DNA from: Sambucus nigra
Taxonomy: Eukaryota > Streptophyta > Magnoliopsida > Dipsacales > Adoxaceae
DNA: 64,000 bases
Direction of reading: 5' to 3'
Assembly: GCA_949130495.1 (NCBI GenBank)
Contig: OX422215.1
Coordinates: 71,563,244 to 71,627,243 of the forward strand
This document shows, piece after piece, positions 9,890 through 21,517 of the stretch (position 1 is the first letter of the stretch; every line of letters starts with the position of its first letter). The notes beneath the pieces were generated by a model, which saw nothing but the letters and a program-made list of their open reading frames with translations, did no database searches and was not told the DNA's origin. A program made the position numbers and the translations under genes.

Positions 9890-10597
9890 CATTCTCAGCA
9901 TTTTCAAAGTCTTCCAGGTTAGAAAATCCATAATTCTGTATAGGGAGTGATGAGGTAATGAAACTATAGTAGGGAAAAAAGAGAGGAGGTGGGATCAGGC
10001 GGGCTTGAGAGTCTAGAGAAATAAGGCCTGTGTGAGAGTAGTCAGAGAAAAGAGTGAAAGGAGTTAAGGAAATAGGTTACCAATGAGAATGAGGGAAAAG
10101 GGAGCACCCAAAGGCGGCTAGGGTTTCTGCATCAAGCAATTATTGGGTGGTACTGACTGGTATTAGGGTGATATTTGGTTGGTGGCTGACGGTTGCATTG
10201 TTTTCAAGGAGAAATATTCCTTCTGCAGGGAGTAGTGGATAAAACCACAAGTAAACTCCCACTAAGGGAAGAGATAGCTCTCTCAAGATTTTTTTTTTGG
10301 TTTATGTTTAGTTATTGTTCTCCCCCTCAAGAGGCCTCTTTTCAACTCTTCTCAGCAAAGACCGATCATCCACGAGTTCAAGGGAGGATGTCCTCTGAAC
10401 GTCGACCATCTGATGATCAGTTCCCATAGCTTCAAACCTAAGGGCAGGGTTTTGAAGAGTTTGTTCATTAACAATAGGGGCAGCCGGTGGAAGAGAGGGT
10501 GCAACGACAGGAGTTGGGGGATGGGGGGTATTTAGCAGCTGATTGGCTACAAGACATGGCACCACCGGCTAAAAGAAGACATGCTTGAAATTAACTA
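9890..10597. other. Probable LINE 5' region and unassigned sequence
   Basis: On the minus strand AAACCCTAGCCGCC at about 10,110-10,130 looks like a plant 5' UTR and is followed by an ATG and a short frame, which may be the LINE start. Between 10,308 and 10,565 a Pro-rich 85-codon minus-strand frame (starting MVPCLVANQLL) has no recognised relatives. I do not call it a gene. Confidence 0.3.
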
Positions 10598-10797
10598 GTA
10601 TTTTGTGAAAACATGAAGATCCAAGATCCTTTTATTAAGAATAGTTTTATGCTAAAGTTCAATCATATTAATGTGTTCGTGATTAATATTAGGGTGTTCT
10701 TAAGAATGATTTTATATGAATTGGGAAATTCATTAATTCGGAATTTAATATAATTGAAATTAAATAATTAATTTCGACACTGAATATTAATTTCCAA
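10598..10797. repeat. Rearranged 3' LTR of Copia-1 (inverted plus direct pieces)
   Basis: Bases 10,719-10,797 match the outer end of the other Copia-1 LTR (about 16,345-16,422) in direct orientation. Bases 10,598-10,718, which begin ATTTTGTGAAAACATGAAG and end GATTTTATATG, match the inner end of the same LTR (15,905-16,005) in inverted orientation. The middle of the LTR is missing. The piece ending GATTTTATATG stops exactly at the LTR-internal border of the family. Confidence 0.8.
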
Positions 10798-11164
10798 TAG
10801 TCTCCCACTTGGTCTTAATAATCCTCATAATTAAATTAGGTACCGTAAGGTGCACAATAACTGATAAATATAGTTTGCTTAAATCAAACAATTCACGGAT
10901 GCGATTTATGGCGGTTCCATGCTATTCAAGAGCACGGTTCCTTCCATGTACCACAACACCAATGTTTCATTCAACTAAGCCTTTAATATTGGGTATCATA
11001 ATGGCCTCATAATGTCCTTTTGAATAAGGACTATTTCTGTCAACAATAATTCATAATCATATGTATGCATTCACAAAAGACAGAAATAATTGAAATCAGA
11101 AACACTTTTATTAAGTTCAAGTAATAGTGTCAAACAACTAAGCCAAATAATAATCATAATTTTA

Positions 11165-11530
11165 CTAATTGAGATCCATCTCTTTGACACGTTCCATAAG
11201 GTCTTTTGGAGATAGTCCTTTCGTAATAGAATCTTCTATGTTATCACTCACACTAATGTGATCAATTGACACTCTTTGTTTATGAATTTCTTCTTTAACT
11301 GATAGGTATTTCATTCAACGTGCTTAGTTACTTTAGGAATACCTAACATTTCTTCATAAAGAAGATTGCAGCGACATTATCATAATATTTCAGCGACTTG
11401 ATAATAGTGTCGACAACTCTAAGTCCCGAAATGAAATCACGCTGCCAAAATACATAAGTTGTAGCATCAAGCATGCTACAAACTCAGCTTTCACAATAGT
11501 TAATGGATGGATTGTGTTGCACTCCTTCAT
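11165..11530 (-). pseudogene. Copia-1 RNase H relic
   Basis: Broken minus-strand translation recovers pieces of the copia RNase H: KAEFVAC-DATTYV-WQRDFIS near 11,430-11,500, LKYYDNVA near 11,370, and KHVE, SVKEEIHKQRVSIDHIS and ITKGLSPKDLMERVKEM toward 11,170. Several frames are needed. This 3' tail (KHVE...RVS...DPLTKGL-type) is diagnostic of Ty1/copia. Confidence 0.7.
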
Positions 11531-14329
11531 TATATTGGTTGATAAACCAAAACAATATTCTTAAGCAAGAGTGAACTTCATACCATCCGTACAAATAGTA
11601 AATCAGAGTCACAATAATTGTTCATATTTAAATGAACGCATACATCATAAATGTGAGCATATAGTCCTTTAAGTATCTCATTACTTCATACACAACTTTT
11701 AAACCCATAAGATTATTTTGATTCTCTACTTTCTAAATATGTGCTTGAATATAGAGAAAATATATAAACTTACTCCCACTGATCTTAAGGTGTATACAAA
11801 TATACAACGATTAAAAAAAATAATGATATTATTTCTTAAAATACGTCATGTGGGAAACTTATGTTTATAAAATGATCTCCTAAACATATACGCATGGTTT
11901 ATAAGACTTAAAAAAGTAATTTTCACATCCACTTCATGTAACTCTCAATCATAATGATATACTAATGTCATAGGAATTCCATGTCCTTACATATAATTGA
12001 GAAGGTTCATTTATAACCTTTTCTCCATTAATAGTGAAATATTTTACCACAATTTAGCTTTATTGCGTTTAATTACCGTTAGTGTCGCTTATACCCGACT
12101 TTAGTGCATCAATTATGTAATTCAACGAGATTTCAACCTTAGTTGTAGTCCATTAGTTTCACTTCTTATGACTTTTGAAAATAAAACCATGTCATTATTT
12201 ATCCCTACGCCAAATTCATGTTCATGCAGATACACCGCATAATCATCGAGGATAGTAGACCTTTCAGGATCTTCTTAATACTATTACTTATGATTTTATC
12301 TACATTTCTCTCACGGTGACAATACTATCATTTAGTGATGGATCATTTATTTGTTCTTTGTTGTTTAGACAATCTAACAACTAAAAGAACAAGGATTCAA
12401 GAAGGTTATCGATAATGGGATAAGTACCCTACCTTCCATTATAACCATATTTCATGATTTTCTACTACCACTAATTTCACCTTTCATAGTGAATTTGACT
12501 TTAATGCAATAAATACGTGTCAATGACAATTATATGATCTATGTATGTCCACTTTAAGTGAAGTTTCTCATAATCTCCCACTTGGGCCACATAGGTCATC
12601 CTTATATTAGACATCGTAATACCTTAAGAGCACAACTCGACTACCAAAATTTGTAAGAGGCATTACAAAAATCTTGTCCACAAAAATTATGAAAAAGAGT
12701 CTAGATTTAATTTGGCACAAGATTTAAAGAGTTTCATCAATAACGCTACGACTATGATGCAGGATCAAACAAATCTTTAAAGAACTATGTCCAAACTTTA
12801 TTTTGTACAAAACATCAAAAGGAATATCATAACCCTTGAAAAAAATCTACATCAAAAGATTCTTTAGAACAAATCCCTCACGATCAAGTCTAGACAAACA
12901 TTTTCCAAAAATAAAATAAAAAATGAGGGTTTATGAAAACAAATGGCGATTTGATTCCCCAAGAACAAAAGAAAAGAATCCTATTAGCATTTCTAGTTTG
13001 TTTTGTAAGAAATCCTTGCATCAAAAGTAAATACTTTTTATAACACATTAAGTATAACTTGCAAACTCTACTGAGATGAAAAACTCGTTTCAAATCATAA
13101 AAGATACATATTATCTTTATCATTATTAGTTCAAGTGTGCAATATGTAAACAAACTTAATTTGTTTAACCAAATTAAATATGAAATTTTTAGAGAAACAA
13201 AATAGGATACAATAATATGTGATAAGATAATGAGATAAATCGCTCACTTCATTAATGCTTTGATTTAACAACACACACATCGATTACATGATAATAAATT
13301 GAGTGCATAACCGTGAGTTTTCTTCAGTAGTAACCGTGAAATATCGATTATATGATGCTTGTAGATTACTTTATTGGGTATAATGTTATTTCATTATATT
13401 GTACACGATATTTGTGCACAACTTATTTTCACATACTATAATAATGTATGTGATCTATGATGTTTATTCAATCACTCAAAATTGATTCACTGTAAGGAAT
13501 AACCTTGCTTGAAGAAATAAACTCAATATACCCCATTAATATCTTTACAATTATAAGCATCATGAGTTACTACTACCATCATCTTTACATTTAATATTCA
13601 TTTCCATTCTAGTTGGGTCACTGTAGTGACTACCAAACATTTCATAAAATGAATATTACATTACGTAAAGACTTACATACACAAGTCAATAAATTTTTCA
13701 CGTATTTTCATTAAATATCGCATGATCAATAAACTAAATTATTCATGTTTATGGTTTTCATAAACTTAATTGGTGAAATGATAGTGAAAGAAATTATGGC
13801 ATCTGCGTTTGACGACCATTATTACCTTCCCAAAATATATATCACCACTAACATTTTGTTCAATTATTGTAATCACAATAAATGAATAAATAATAATATG
13901 TATGCAACATCATAAAGTATCATCATCCTAGCATTCAATATCATACATGGACCCGTAGGCAACCAAAATATGCATGATATTAATGCATTAGTCCAATATT
14001 TATATCTTCTGGAATGGAGCACTTTAATGAACACCAAACCTTATATTATATAAATATTAGAGATACGCATACATGTTCAAAATACCCGTAATACATGAAT
14101 AATTATATTATTGTCTATTCCCTAACTTGAAATTCACGAAAAATTAGACATAATGTGAAGATCAAATAGACAAAGAGTTTACATGAGATATTACACAAAT
14201 AATAGTAAATGGAAGACATAAATCATTTACTTTCGCTTCATCACTTATGTATGAGTAACAAATCAGAAATATTGACTCAAATCATTCATGGTCATACTAA
14301 TGCACAATAGGGTTATAATCACAATTATC

Positions 14330-14820
14330 ATACTAGTGGCATATGTAAATATGACTTTTTAACATTGATGTCAATTATTTAACTTTTACAAAAATTCCAA
14401 TGTTTATTTGATTCAAATTTCAGCATGTGTTAGGCTTCAATTTAACCTTATAACAAACATTAGGATAATCTGAAATAACTACAAGTATAGTATCTTCACA
14501 TGTACTCTTAGCCTGTATTTGGCATTTGGTTAAACTGAATGAATACCTACTTATGAGTCTCAAAATTTGCAAGTCATACATTCAAATATGCATGTATGCA
14601 ACGAATAAATCTAGTATCTGCACATATGAATTGTAGGCTGTGTTTGGCATTTAATTCAACTTAATGGGGGTACTAGCATTAGAATAAACAATAATTCTAA
14701 TTTTCAACTACATGAATCGTTGGCCTGTGTTTGGTATGAGACTCATTAAAACACGAATATCATAATATTCAATAATATAAATTATTGGCCTGTGTTTCGC
14801 ACGAATATTCAACTAAAAAA
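14330..14820. repeat. Diverged tandem array in Copia-1 5' region
   Basis: Copies of a TGTGTTTGGCAT-like word recur near 14,514, 14,640, 14,722 and 14,789, embedded in units of about 70-130 bp. A similar, better-preserved array occurs at the equivalent place in Copia-2 (36,690-37,270). It lies 1.1-1.5 kb inside the primer site, in the leader/gag part, with no long frame. Confidence 0.55.
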
Positions 14821-15890
14821 GGATCATTATAGCAAGTTTTTATCACAGTTCTAGATATAACATACATCAAATATGGGAAAACTTAAATTTTTCCAAAAAA
14901 AATGAGTTAGCATCATGGAACTGTAGGAAATTACTCCAGAATCTCAAATATTCGACGGAATTCAAAAATATTTTTTTCTCGAAGTCATAAACATTATTTA
15001 TGCAAAATCAATGCCCCCAAAAATATTATACTCAAAACTTAATGTATAATTAATGGTCCAAATATAGATATATACATAATAATAAAATATTTACAATTAT
15101 ATATTAAGACACTTTCATGTCTTCCCCACCAACACCATATAAATATTATTGTCTAAACATCAATTCATAATACATTAGGACTTTTGGGCGACCAAATATA
15201 GATTATGCACAATAACCTAATATATCGAAATGTTATTGTCAAACACATAATCATGCATCTAATATTCAAAATTTTATATTGAACTCTTTCATCAATACCA
15301 AATGCTACATAACATGAATATTAGAACAACCATGGACATTAAAAAAACAGCCCCCATGGTGAAAAAATAGATAATATTAGGAAAATTTTGTAATTTTTGC
15401 CAAAAATAGAAAATTTGAGTTAGCACCACAGGGATGTAGATAATTACTCCAGGATCTCAAAAAAATTTACGGAATTCAAAAATCAATTTTCTGGAGTGAG
15501 ATATTGACGTCAACATTATTACCAAAAACGGTAAAAACGCAATTTTAAGGGTCTTAACGACGTCAAAATGCAAAAGTAAGGTGGTGCCCATTGTAAACAA
15601 TGGATTTTGTTTATTTCGACGTTTCGAGTCGACCATGTTAGTTTCGTAAAATTCCAAGCAAGTTTTGACCTTTCATTCTCACCAGTGAGTATTGGCGACA
15701 GAAGAAAAATGTCACAGAAAATCTCAGACACACTTTAAGAGCAGATTTAATGACAGAAATAAGACGTCGCAGAAGGTCTCAGGCACAAAAGCAATTTAAT
15801 GACATAAATAAAAATGTCGCAGAAAGTCTCAGGCACATATTTCATTATAGACGAACATCAATAAGGAAAATCATGAGATCTTAAACATTA

Positions 15891-15902
15891 GCGCTGATAC
15901 CA
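15891..15902 (-). other. Copia-1 primer-binding site
   Basis: The minus strand reads TGGTATCAGCGC two bases inside the LTR, one mismatch from the plant initiator-Met site TGGTATCAGAGC. Confidence 0.85.
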
Positions 15903-15904
15903 CA

Positions 15905-16422
15905 TATAAAATCATTCTTAAGAACACATTAATATGATTAAACTTTAGCATACAGTTGTTCTTAATAAATGGATCTTGGATCTTCATGTTTTCACAAAAT
16001 ACCTCTAAAAGATAGAAAATAAAACTTACCTTGATCAAGGATCAATCTTGATTAATTTCTCCATCAATCTACCTTCATGAAAAAAAATACACTCTAATAG
16101 AATCTCGGAGTTTCTCTCCCACCTCAGAAATAGTGTGTTATGAGATAATCCCAGATGGTGTAGGGCTACTCTATTTATAAGGGGAAGAGGGCCGGAATCC
16201 TAGTCAAGGTGGAACGCTTTTTCAAGTCTCCCACTAATGCCTCTAACCATCATGTGACTAACGGATAAGATTGACCCAATCTTCTAATATTCGTATTTAT
16301 CACGTTCCTAATTAATTATCTTATATTTATCAAGACCACATAATTGGGAAATTTATAAATTCGAAATTTAATATAATTGAAATTAAATAATTAATTTCGA
16401 CACTGAATATTAATTTCCAACA
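15905..16422 (-). repeat. Copia-1 5' LTR (518 bp)
   Basis: On the minus strand it starts TGTTGGAAATTAATATTC and ends GATTTTATA two bases before the primer site. It contains CTTATAAATAGAG (TATA box, 16,171-16,180). Parts (such as the segment at about 15,925-16,005) match the LTRs of Copia-2, so the two families are related. No target duplication can be tested because the opposite LTR is rearranged. Confidence 0.8.
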
Positions 16423-16814
16423 TGGAGTGCATGTGCGATCTCGGTTGGAATGCGTAAGATGTATTTATGTGCCCATGAACACATTGAACGTACATGTATT
16501 GTCAGAACAACGTCGTGCATCGAAAACACGAAAAATATTAATCACGTCAATACACAACCGCCAAACATCAGTATAATCTTATCAAATCGGGGTTCAGACA
16601 TCAAAATCTCAATCAAACCAAATCAGAGTCCAGGCATCAGACATATAACCATACTACAATAGTGTTCAGACGACAAACGTGCCCATATCAACATAGGGCC
16701 CAAATGTCAGGTAAATGGTCACATCAACGTAGTGTCAAAATACCATCACTTGTAAGAATAACACGATCGCTCAGAATTTAGTTTGTCTATGGTTAAGAAT
16801 CTTTGACTTATCTC
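16423..16814. other. Unassigned spacer
   Basis: About 390 bp between Copia-1 and the hAT pair. It contains a 70-codon plus-strand frame (16,450-16,662) with no recognisable domain. I see nothing else in it. Confidence 0.4.
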
Positions 16815-16820
16815 TAGGGG

Positions 16821-18137
16821 TAGGGGTGTTCGCGGCCCGATCCGGTCCGATTTTGAGGTATTTTTGGGACCGGAGCGCATTAATCTGTCCTAATAAATTG
16901 TGGACCGAGATCGGACCGGAATAATCGGTTTTGGTCCTATTCGGTTTTTAGGCGGTTCGGGTTCGGTCTCGGTCCTATTCAATCTATAAATAACTAAATA
17001 TGAAAAAAACAAATATAAAAAATAGCACGTTTTTCTTTTAAAAAAACACCACGTCTTTTATAAAATGAACTGTTTTAAAAATGAACATGTATAAATTGTT
17101 TTAAAAATTAAGTGTCCTAAAAACATATCAGTTAGAATGAACTGATGCTATGTGAATCACGCATCTTATAAGGTTTTTATTCCATTGATTACACTTTAAC
17201 TACCATAATATAAGACTAATTATCATAAACCCGATGATAAGAATTGATGCTAACTGGGGTATGAAATTTTCATATTGTATATTTTATTTCAAACATCTTA
17301 AGAACTAATGTTAACATCTATGAAATTTCTAAATACATCAACAAAAATTTACAATTATGAAATATTGCAAAACTAATCAGACATGAACAAAAAAAAAACA
17401 AAACAGACTAAGTAGAACTAAGCCGAAGCGAACAATGGGATCTGTTTGTGAATAAAATGAAATAAAAAAAATTAAACAGGGGCCATCAATTCATGTCTAG
17501 CTTAAGAGAAAACAGAGTATAATAACAAAATTAGAAACCTTACTTAAACTGGTGAGAGTGGGAACCCAAAGTAGAATTGACCGGAGGGTTTTCGACTGTA
17601 TGGTTTTGAACAGACCGGAGAGAGAGAAGTAAAGCTACATTTGACAGAAACTAAAATATAAATGGTCATGAAAATTTCATAAAAAAAAGCATCAGATACA
17701 CAATGATTCATAGTAACAAAGTTTGAAAGAAAACAAGCATTCCTTTTAAATGCAAATGTTTTGTGCTATTACAAACCTTTGGTTCATCAACTCCCGTGGG
17801 AAGATTTAGAATATACTGTGCCGAGATCGCTCAGAGAGAGGAGTGAGAAGAGAAGTGAGAAGTGAAGTGAGACTCTCTTTTGATTAGGGTTATGTTTTGT
17901 TTTGGGCTGGGCTTACTAAATTAAAAATATATTAAAAAAATATAAGTTTAATAAAAGCGGTCCGGTCCGGTCCAAACCCATTTTTTAAGACTCAAGACCG
18001 AGATCGAACCGAATAATGCGGTCCTTCACATTTTAAGACCGAATGAAAACCGAATTTAAAAAAACTCGCAAAAGTGGGTTCGGTCCGATTTGGTTTTTTC
18101 GATCCGTTCGGTCCATTCGGGTTCGTGCACACCCCTA
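16821..18137. mobile_element. Inner non-autonomous hAT element (1,317 bp)
   Basis: Ends TAGGGGTGTTCGCGGCCCG and CGTGCACACCCCTA form terminal inverted repeats. The target duplication TCTAGGGG at 16,813-16,820 is exactly repeated at 18,138-18,145. The duplicated site is the first bases of the outer, related element. Subterminal regions are rich in GGTCCGGTCC/GGTTCGG words, as in other plant hAT MITEs. No transposase frame was seen, so it depended on an enzyme made elsewhere. Confidence 0.9.
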
Positions 18138-19055
18138 TCTAGGGGTGTTCGCGGTCCGGTCCGGTTTGATTTTGGGTATTTTTAGAATCGGACCGCATTA
18201 ATTGGTCCTAAAAAATTATGGATTGAGATCGGATCGGAATATTCGATTTCGTAGCTATTCGGTTTTCAAGCGGTTCGTGTTCGATTTCGGTCTTATTCGG
18301 TCCAACCCATATAAAACAACACATATTTTTTTTAATTGAAAACATCACATTTTTTCAAATTAAAAAAGCACATTTGTTTGAAAAACAGCATTTTTCCTTA
18401 AAAAAACATCCAATATCACATTCATAGTTGGGTAAAGTCTAAGTCATTTTTAAATATGCATGTCACTAATTATGGTATTCAAATAAAATAAAATGGATAT
18501 CATATTGTCCATGAAGATATTGCCCAATTCGGTAAAAAAAATGTCTCTTATGGTCAATGGCATCATTGCTTAGATAAGGAATAACTTCTCTTATTAAATA
18601 TGCATGTCATTAATTATATGCAGTTTAGCTTATGAATTTTCTGGAGGGGACCTTGTCTCCAATGCTACCTCATCAAGTCTATTGATTTGGGTGGTTTTAT
18701 GAATGCACATTTCTCTCTAGTTTGGCAAGACAGAAAACAGAGGAAAAAATCCCAGAAATCTTTTAATAGAGCACACAAAGTCTACACCTCTGGCTCTCTT
18801 TGATTATCAAAAATTACCAATAGCTTCCAGTAATTCTTAGAAAGCCGAGAGACATATATCAGAGTTATGACCTTTTATATACATCTGCAGTCACCAGATC
18901 ATGGAAAGATTAAAGAAAAGCTCTCTATATAAGTTTTTTTTAACATGGTATGTGTTGAAGCTAGTATTATAAGTTACCATAACATGAACTTTTAGCAGAA
19001 ACAATTTAAGAAATCTTTTAGTAGTTATATACATAAAAAATAAAGATGTACCATG

Positions 19056-19206
19056 TGTGGCCGGATCTTCGTAGTAGAGAGGGTCTATGGCCGGATCTCT
19101 GTAGTAGAGAGGGGATGTACCGTGTGTGGCCGGATCTGCGTGGCTATGGACGGATCTCCGTAGTAGAGCGTACTGCGTGACTGTGGTTGTGGCCAAATCT
19201 CTGTAG
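19056..19206. repeat. Short tandem repeat inside the outer hAT element
   Basis: Four degenerate copies of a GGCCGGATCTNCGTAGTAGAG-like word, spaced 30-50 bp. A minus-strand frame over it (18,891-19,196) is repeat-derived. Confidence 0.6.
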
Positions 19207-19268
19207 CAGATCTAAGGAAGATGAGGTGTGTGGTGTGCGTGTGGATGCTGCTGCTGTTCGTAGAACTT

Positions 19269-19276
19269 AGAGAGAG

Positions 19277-19316
<40 letters not shown>
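19269..19316. repeat. (GA)n microsatellite
   Basis: About 48 bp of almost uninterrupted GA, inside the outer hAT element; a (TA)n tract follows at 19,400-19,417. Confidence 0.95.
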
Positions 19317-19318
<2 letters not shown>

Positions 19319-19729
19319 AAATTAGTTTAGGTAACTTATGTTATGAACTCGTGTTGGGGACGTGTGTGGTTGTGGTACACAGTGCGTGTGTGGTTAAGAA
19401 ATATATATATATATATAATGAAAGCGGTCCAGTCCAGTCCAAACTCGAATTTTACGAGCCAAGATCGAAACCGAACCGAATTATACGTCCCTGAATATTT
19501 TTAGACCGAATTAAAACCGAATTAAAAAAAATGCAAAAGCATGTTCGGTTCGGTTTTTTCGGTCCATTCAGGTTCTTGCACATCCCTACTCATCTCCGAG
19601 CATCCCTACTCTGGGATCTCACGAAAGGCAAAGTTATCAAACCAAATGATGAGTTTAGCTTTCGTAAGGGTTGAAGTTTACAGTGGTGGAGAAGTCTTAA
19701 ATTTCTAAATAACTTCCTACTAACTAAAG

Positions 19730-19820
19730 ATGTTCGTAGGAACTATTCAATTATTTCCTACGAACAACATTTGTTCGTAGGAATTATTAGAATACGAACA
19801 ACTGAAGTTCGTAGGAACCA
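19730..19820. repeat. Cluster of TTCGTAGGAA words in both orientations
   Basis: GTTCGTAGGAA occurs about three times and TTCCTACGAAC once within 90 bp, with a further partial TACGAAC. Dense short words in both orientations are typical of subterminal regions of DNA transposons, but I could not find matching terminal repeats. Confidence 0.45.
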
Positions 19821-19875
19821 TTTACAAATTTTGTATCCATTCCTTATGTTTAAAGAACCATTACAAATTCATTTA

Positions 19876-20003
19876 GGTCCCGTTTGACAACCCAATTCCA
19901 AGGCTAGGAATTAGAATTGGAAGGTCAATTTCAATTCCGTGGAATTCAAATTGGTCTTCCAATTCCAATTTTGAGCCTTGCAATTGGGTTGCCAAACAGG
20001 CCC
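19876..20003. mobile_element. Tourist-like (PIF/Harbinger) MITE, 128 bp
   Basis: Ends GGTCCCGTTTGACAACCC and GGGTTGCCAAACAGGCCC are inverted repeats that extend inward over about 50 bp on each side (AATTCCAAGGCT / AGCCTTGCAATT). TTA flanks both sides (19,873-19,875 and 20,004-20,006), the target duplication of PIF/Harbinger elements. It is too short to code for anything. Confidence 0.9.
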
Positions 20004-20006
20004 TTA

Positions 20007-21512
20007 CGAAATTTGAAAATTTTAGCCCACCACTATAGCGGTACGAATTTTCAAAACAACAAATTCTCTTGGAAGGTAGTACCACCATTGTGGATGCTCT
20101 CATTACATGCAAAGAGCCTAGGGGTTAGTCGATGAACGGTATTTTTGGTCGGACCGTATGATTGCCGTCAGTATAGGAAATCCACCAAACTACCTTCCCA
20201 TCCTTTGGGTGATTGAATATTCAGCCTATGAGACCCAGTTAACCAGAAGTTATTTTAAACACAACACACATTCCCTATGAAGACGAGCTACTCCCCTGGT
20301 GGATAGGAAACGTGGATCATACAAGATTCCTAGAGCCGAACACATGTCCCAATCAATCCCTTATGTAGTAGGAATGGAATGATAGGAACTACATTGTAAG
20401 GCTAATATACAAAGCCAATATAGTACATAAGTCAAGTTTAAGTCAACTAATTTTCACTTAATCAATGTAACCCTCAAGTTAATTAAAATCCAACCCCTCT
20501 CCATTTTCCACGTGGACATAGGTCAATACGATCGAACCACATATACCATGTGCATATTCTTTATTGATATCCATTTTCTAATATCATTATTATATTGTGT
20601 GCATGTTAAATTTTAATCCCAAAACTTATGTTTATTTTTAATTATTTAGGTTGATGATGAGTTTGAGTTAGAGAGAATGGTCGGAGAGTTAAAAATTGTG
20701 CGGGCACTAAGATAAGAATAAATAGCTTGGACGGGGAGTTCAAAACAACTTATTATATTTTTTCTCACATTTAACTTTGTTACAAAATCTCACGACCCTG
20801 AATAGACTTGCCAAGGAACCTCAAACATCCTTGATGTAGTGCTAACTCGGTGGTCCATTGCCTTAGAATAAAGTGCTCTTCCACTTTAGCAAAGATTTTG
20901 TTGGTGTAAGATTAGAAGACATTGGTCGAGGAACGCAGTTGTGTGACATACTTCAGTTGTTGGTGCTCTCTTCAGGGAATATAATGAAAAAGAGAGGATA
21001 GTGAAGTTATCACATTGTGTGATTGAAAGTTAGTTTTTTTAAATCTCTATTATTGTACATTTATCATCCATTTTGCCCAAAGGTTTTTTCGTCAATTGTT
21101 TCTTCATTTTACATCCAATGTCATGTGAATTGTAATTGTTTATCTTTCCTCACTATTGTAAATACTTGTCTTAATAAGAAGATAAAATTTGTCTAGATTC
21201 TAATCTTGATAAATATTTTGTCACATGGACTTTTAGGATGTTATTTACCATTTGTTAAAACAAGAAGAACACTATCTTTTAATCGGTAATTAATTTTTAC
21301 TTAGGTAGTTATCGTTAAGAGTTCGTACTCTCATAGTGAATTATTTCATAATCGGATAGCAAGCAAATAATTTAGGTTCACGATCAAGGTTTAAGATATT
21401 GGATAAATATCTTAAACTTTAATTATATTTCGGCAAGAAAGTATTTGTAACCTAGTCCGAGAAATCACATTATGAACTATTAACTCTTCAAATAAAAGAC
21501 TTGGATGATTTT
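20007..21512. other. Unassigned AT-rich sequence
   Basis: No frame with recognisable domains, no terminal repeats and no RNA gene seen in about 1.5 kb. Confidence 0.4.
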
Positions 21513-21517
21513 AAAAC

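Larger units (their letters stand above)
7690..10160 (-). mobile_element. LINE (non-LTR retrotransposon), 3'-truncated
   Basis: The minus strand carries, in order, a possible 5' UTR (about 10,160-9,900), ORF1 with a zinc-knuckle-like motif (9,583-8,578) and an apurinic-type endonuclease (8,584-7,729). The reverse transcriptase that should follow is absent: similarity stops around 7,740 and the minisatellite begins soon after. LINEs normally lose their 5' ends, so loss of the 3' half is more likely due to later deletion or rearrangement than to insertion. ORF1 is itself broken by a foreign fragment at 9,584. Confidence 0.75.
10598..16422 (-). mobile_element. Degenerate Ty1/copia element (Copia-1)
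   Basis: Minus orientation. The 5' LTR is 15,905-16,422, the initiator-Met-type primer site lies at 15,891-15,902, and the decayed interior has no long frame. RNase H remains recognisable near 11,170-11,530, a PPT-like GACCAAGTGGGAGAC lies at 10,800-10,815, and a rearranged 3' LTR at 10,598-10,797. The interior is collinear with Copia-2 (27,943-38,365), to which it is clearly related, for instance in the RNase H tail and the CTCCCACTTGGGCCACATAG segment at about 12,570. The many stops and shifts show great age. Confidence 0.85.
16815..19588. mobile_element. Outer non-autonomous hAT element, split by a relative
   Basis: The left end is TAGGGG at 16,815-16,820, continuing at 18,146 (TGTTCGCGGTCCGG) after removal of the inner element. 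The right end is GCACATCCCTA at 19,588. The ends form imperfect inverted repeats with CGGTCCGGTCC / GGTTCGGTT subterminal words. The flanks CTTATCTC (16,807-16,814) and CTCATCTC (19,589-19,596) agree in 7 of 8 bases, as expected for a hAT 8-bp target duplication. There is no transposase frame. The interior holds a tandem repeat, (GA)n and (TA)n. Confidence 0.8.

Noticed and set aside
10308..10565. 85-codon minus-strand Pro-rich frame
   Set aside because: Could be a LINE or host fragment, but it has no recognised domain and lies upstream of the probable LINE 5' UTR.
20007..21512. Possible CACTA transposon next to the TTCGTAGGAA cluster (CACTATAGCGG at about 20,031)
   Set aside because: No matching CACTA terminus in the opposite orientation and no 3-bp target duplication could be found.
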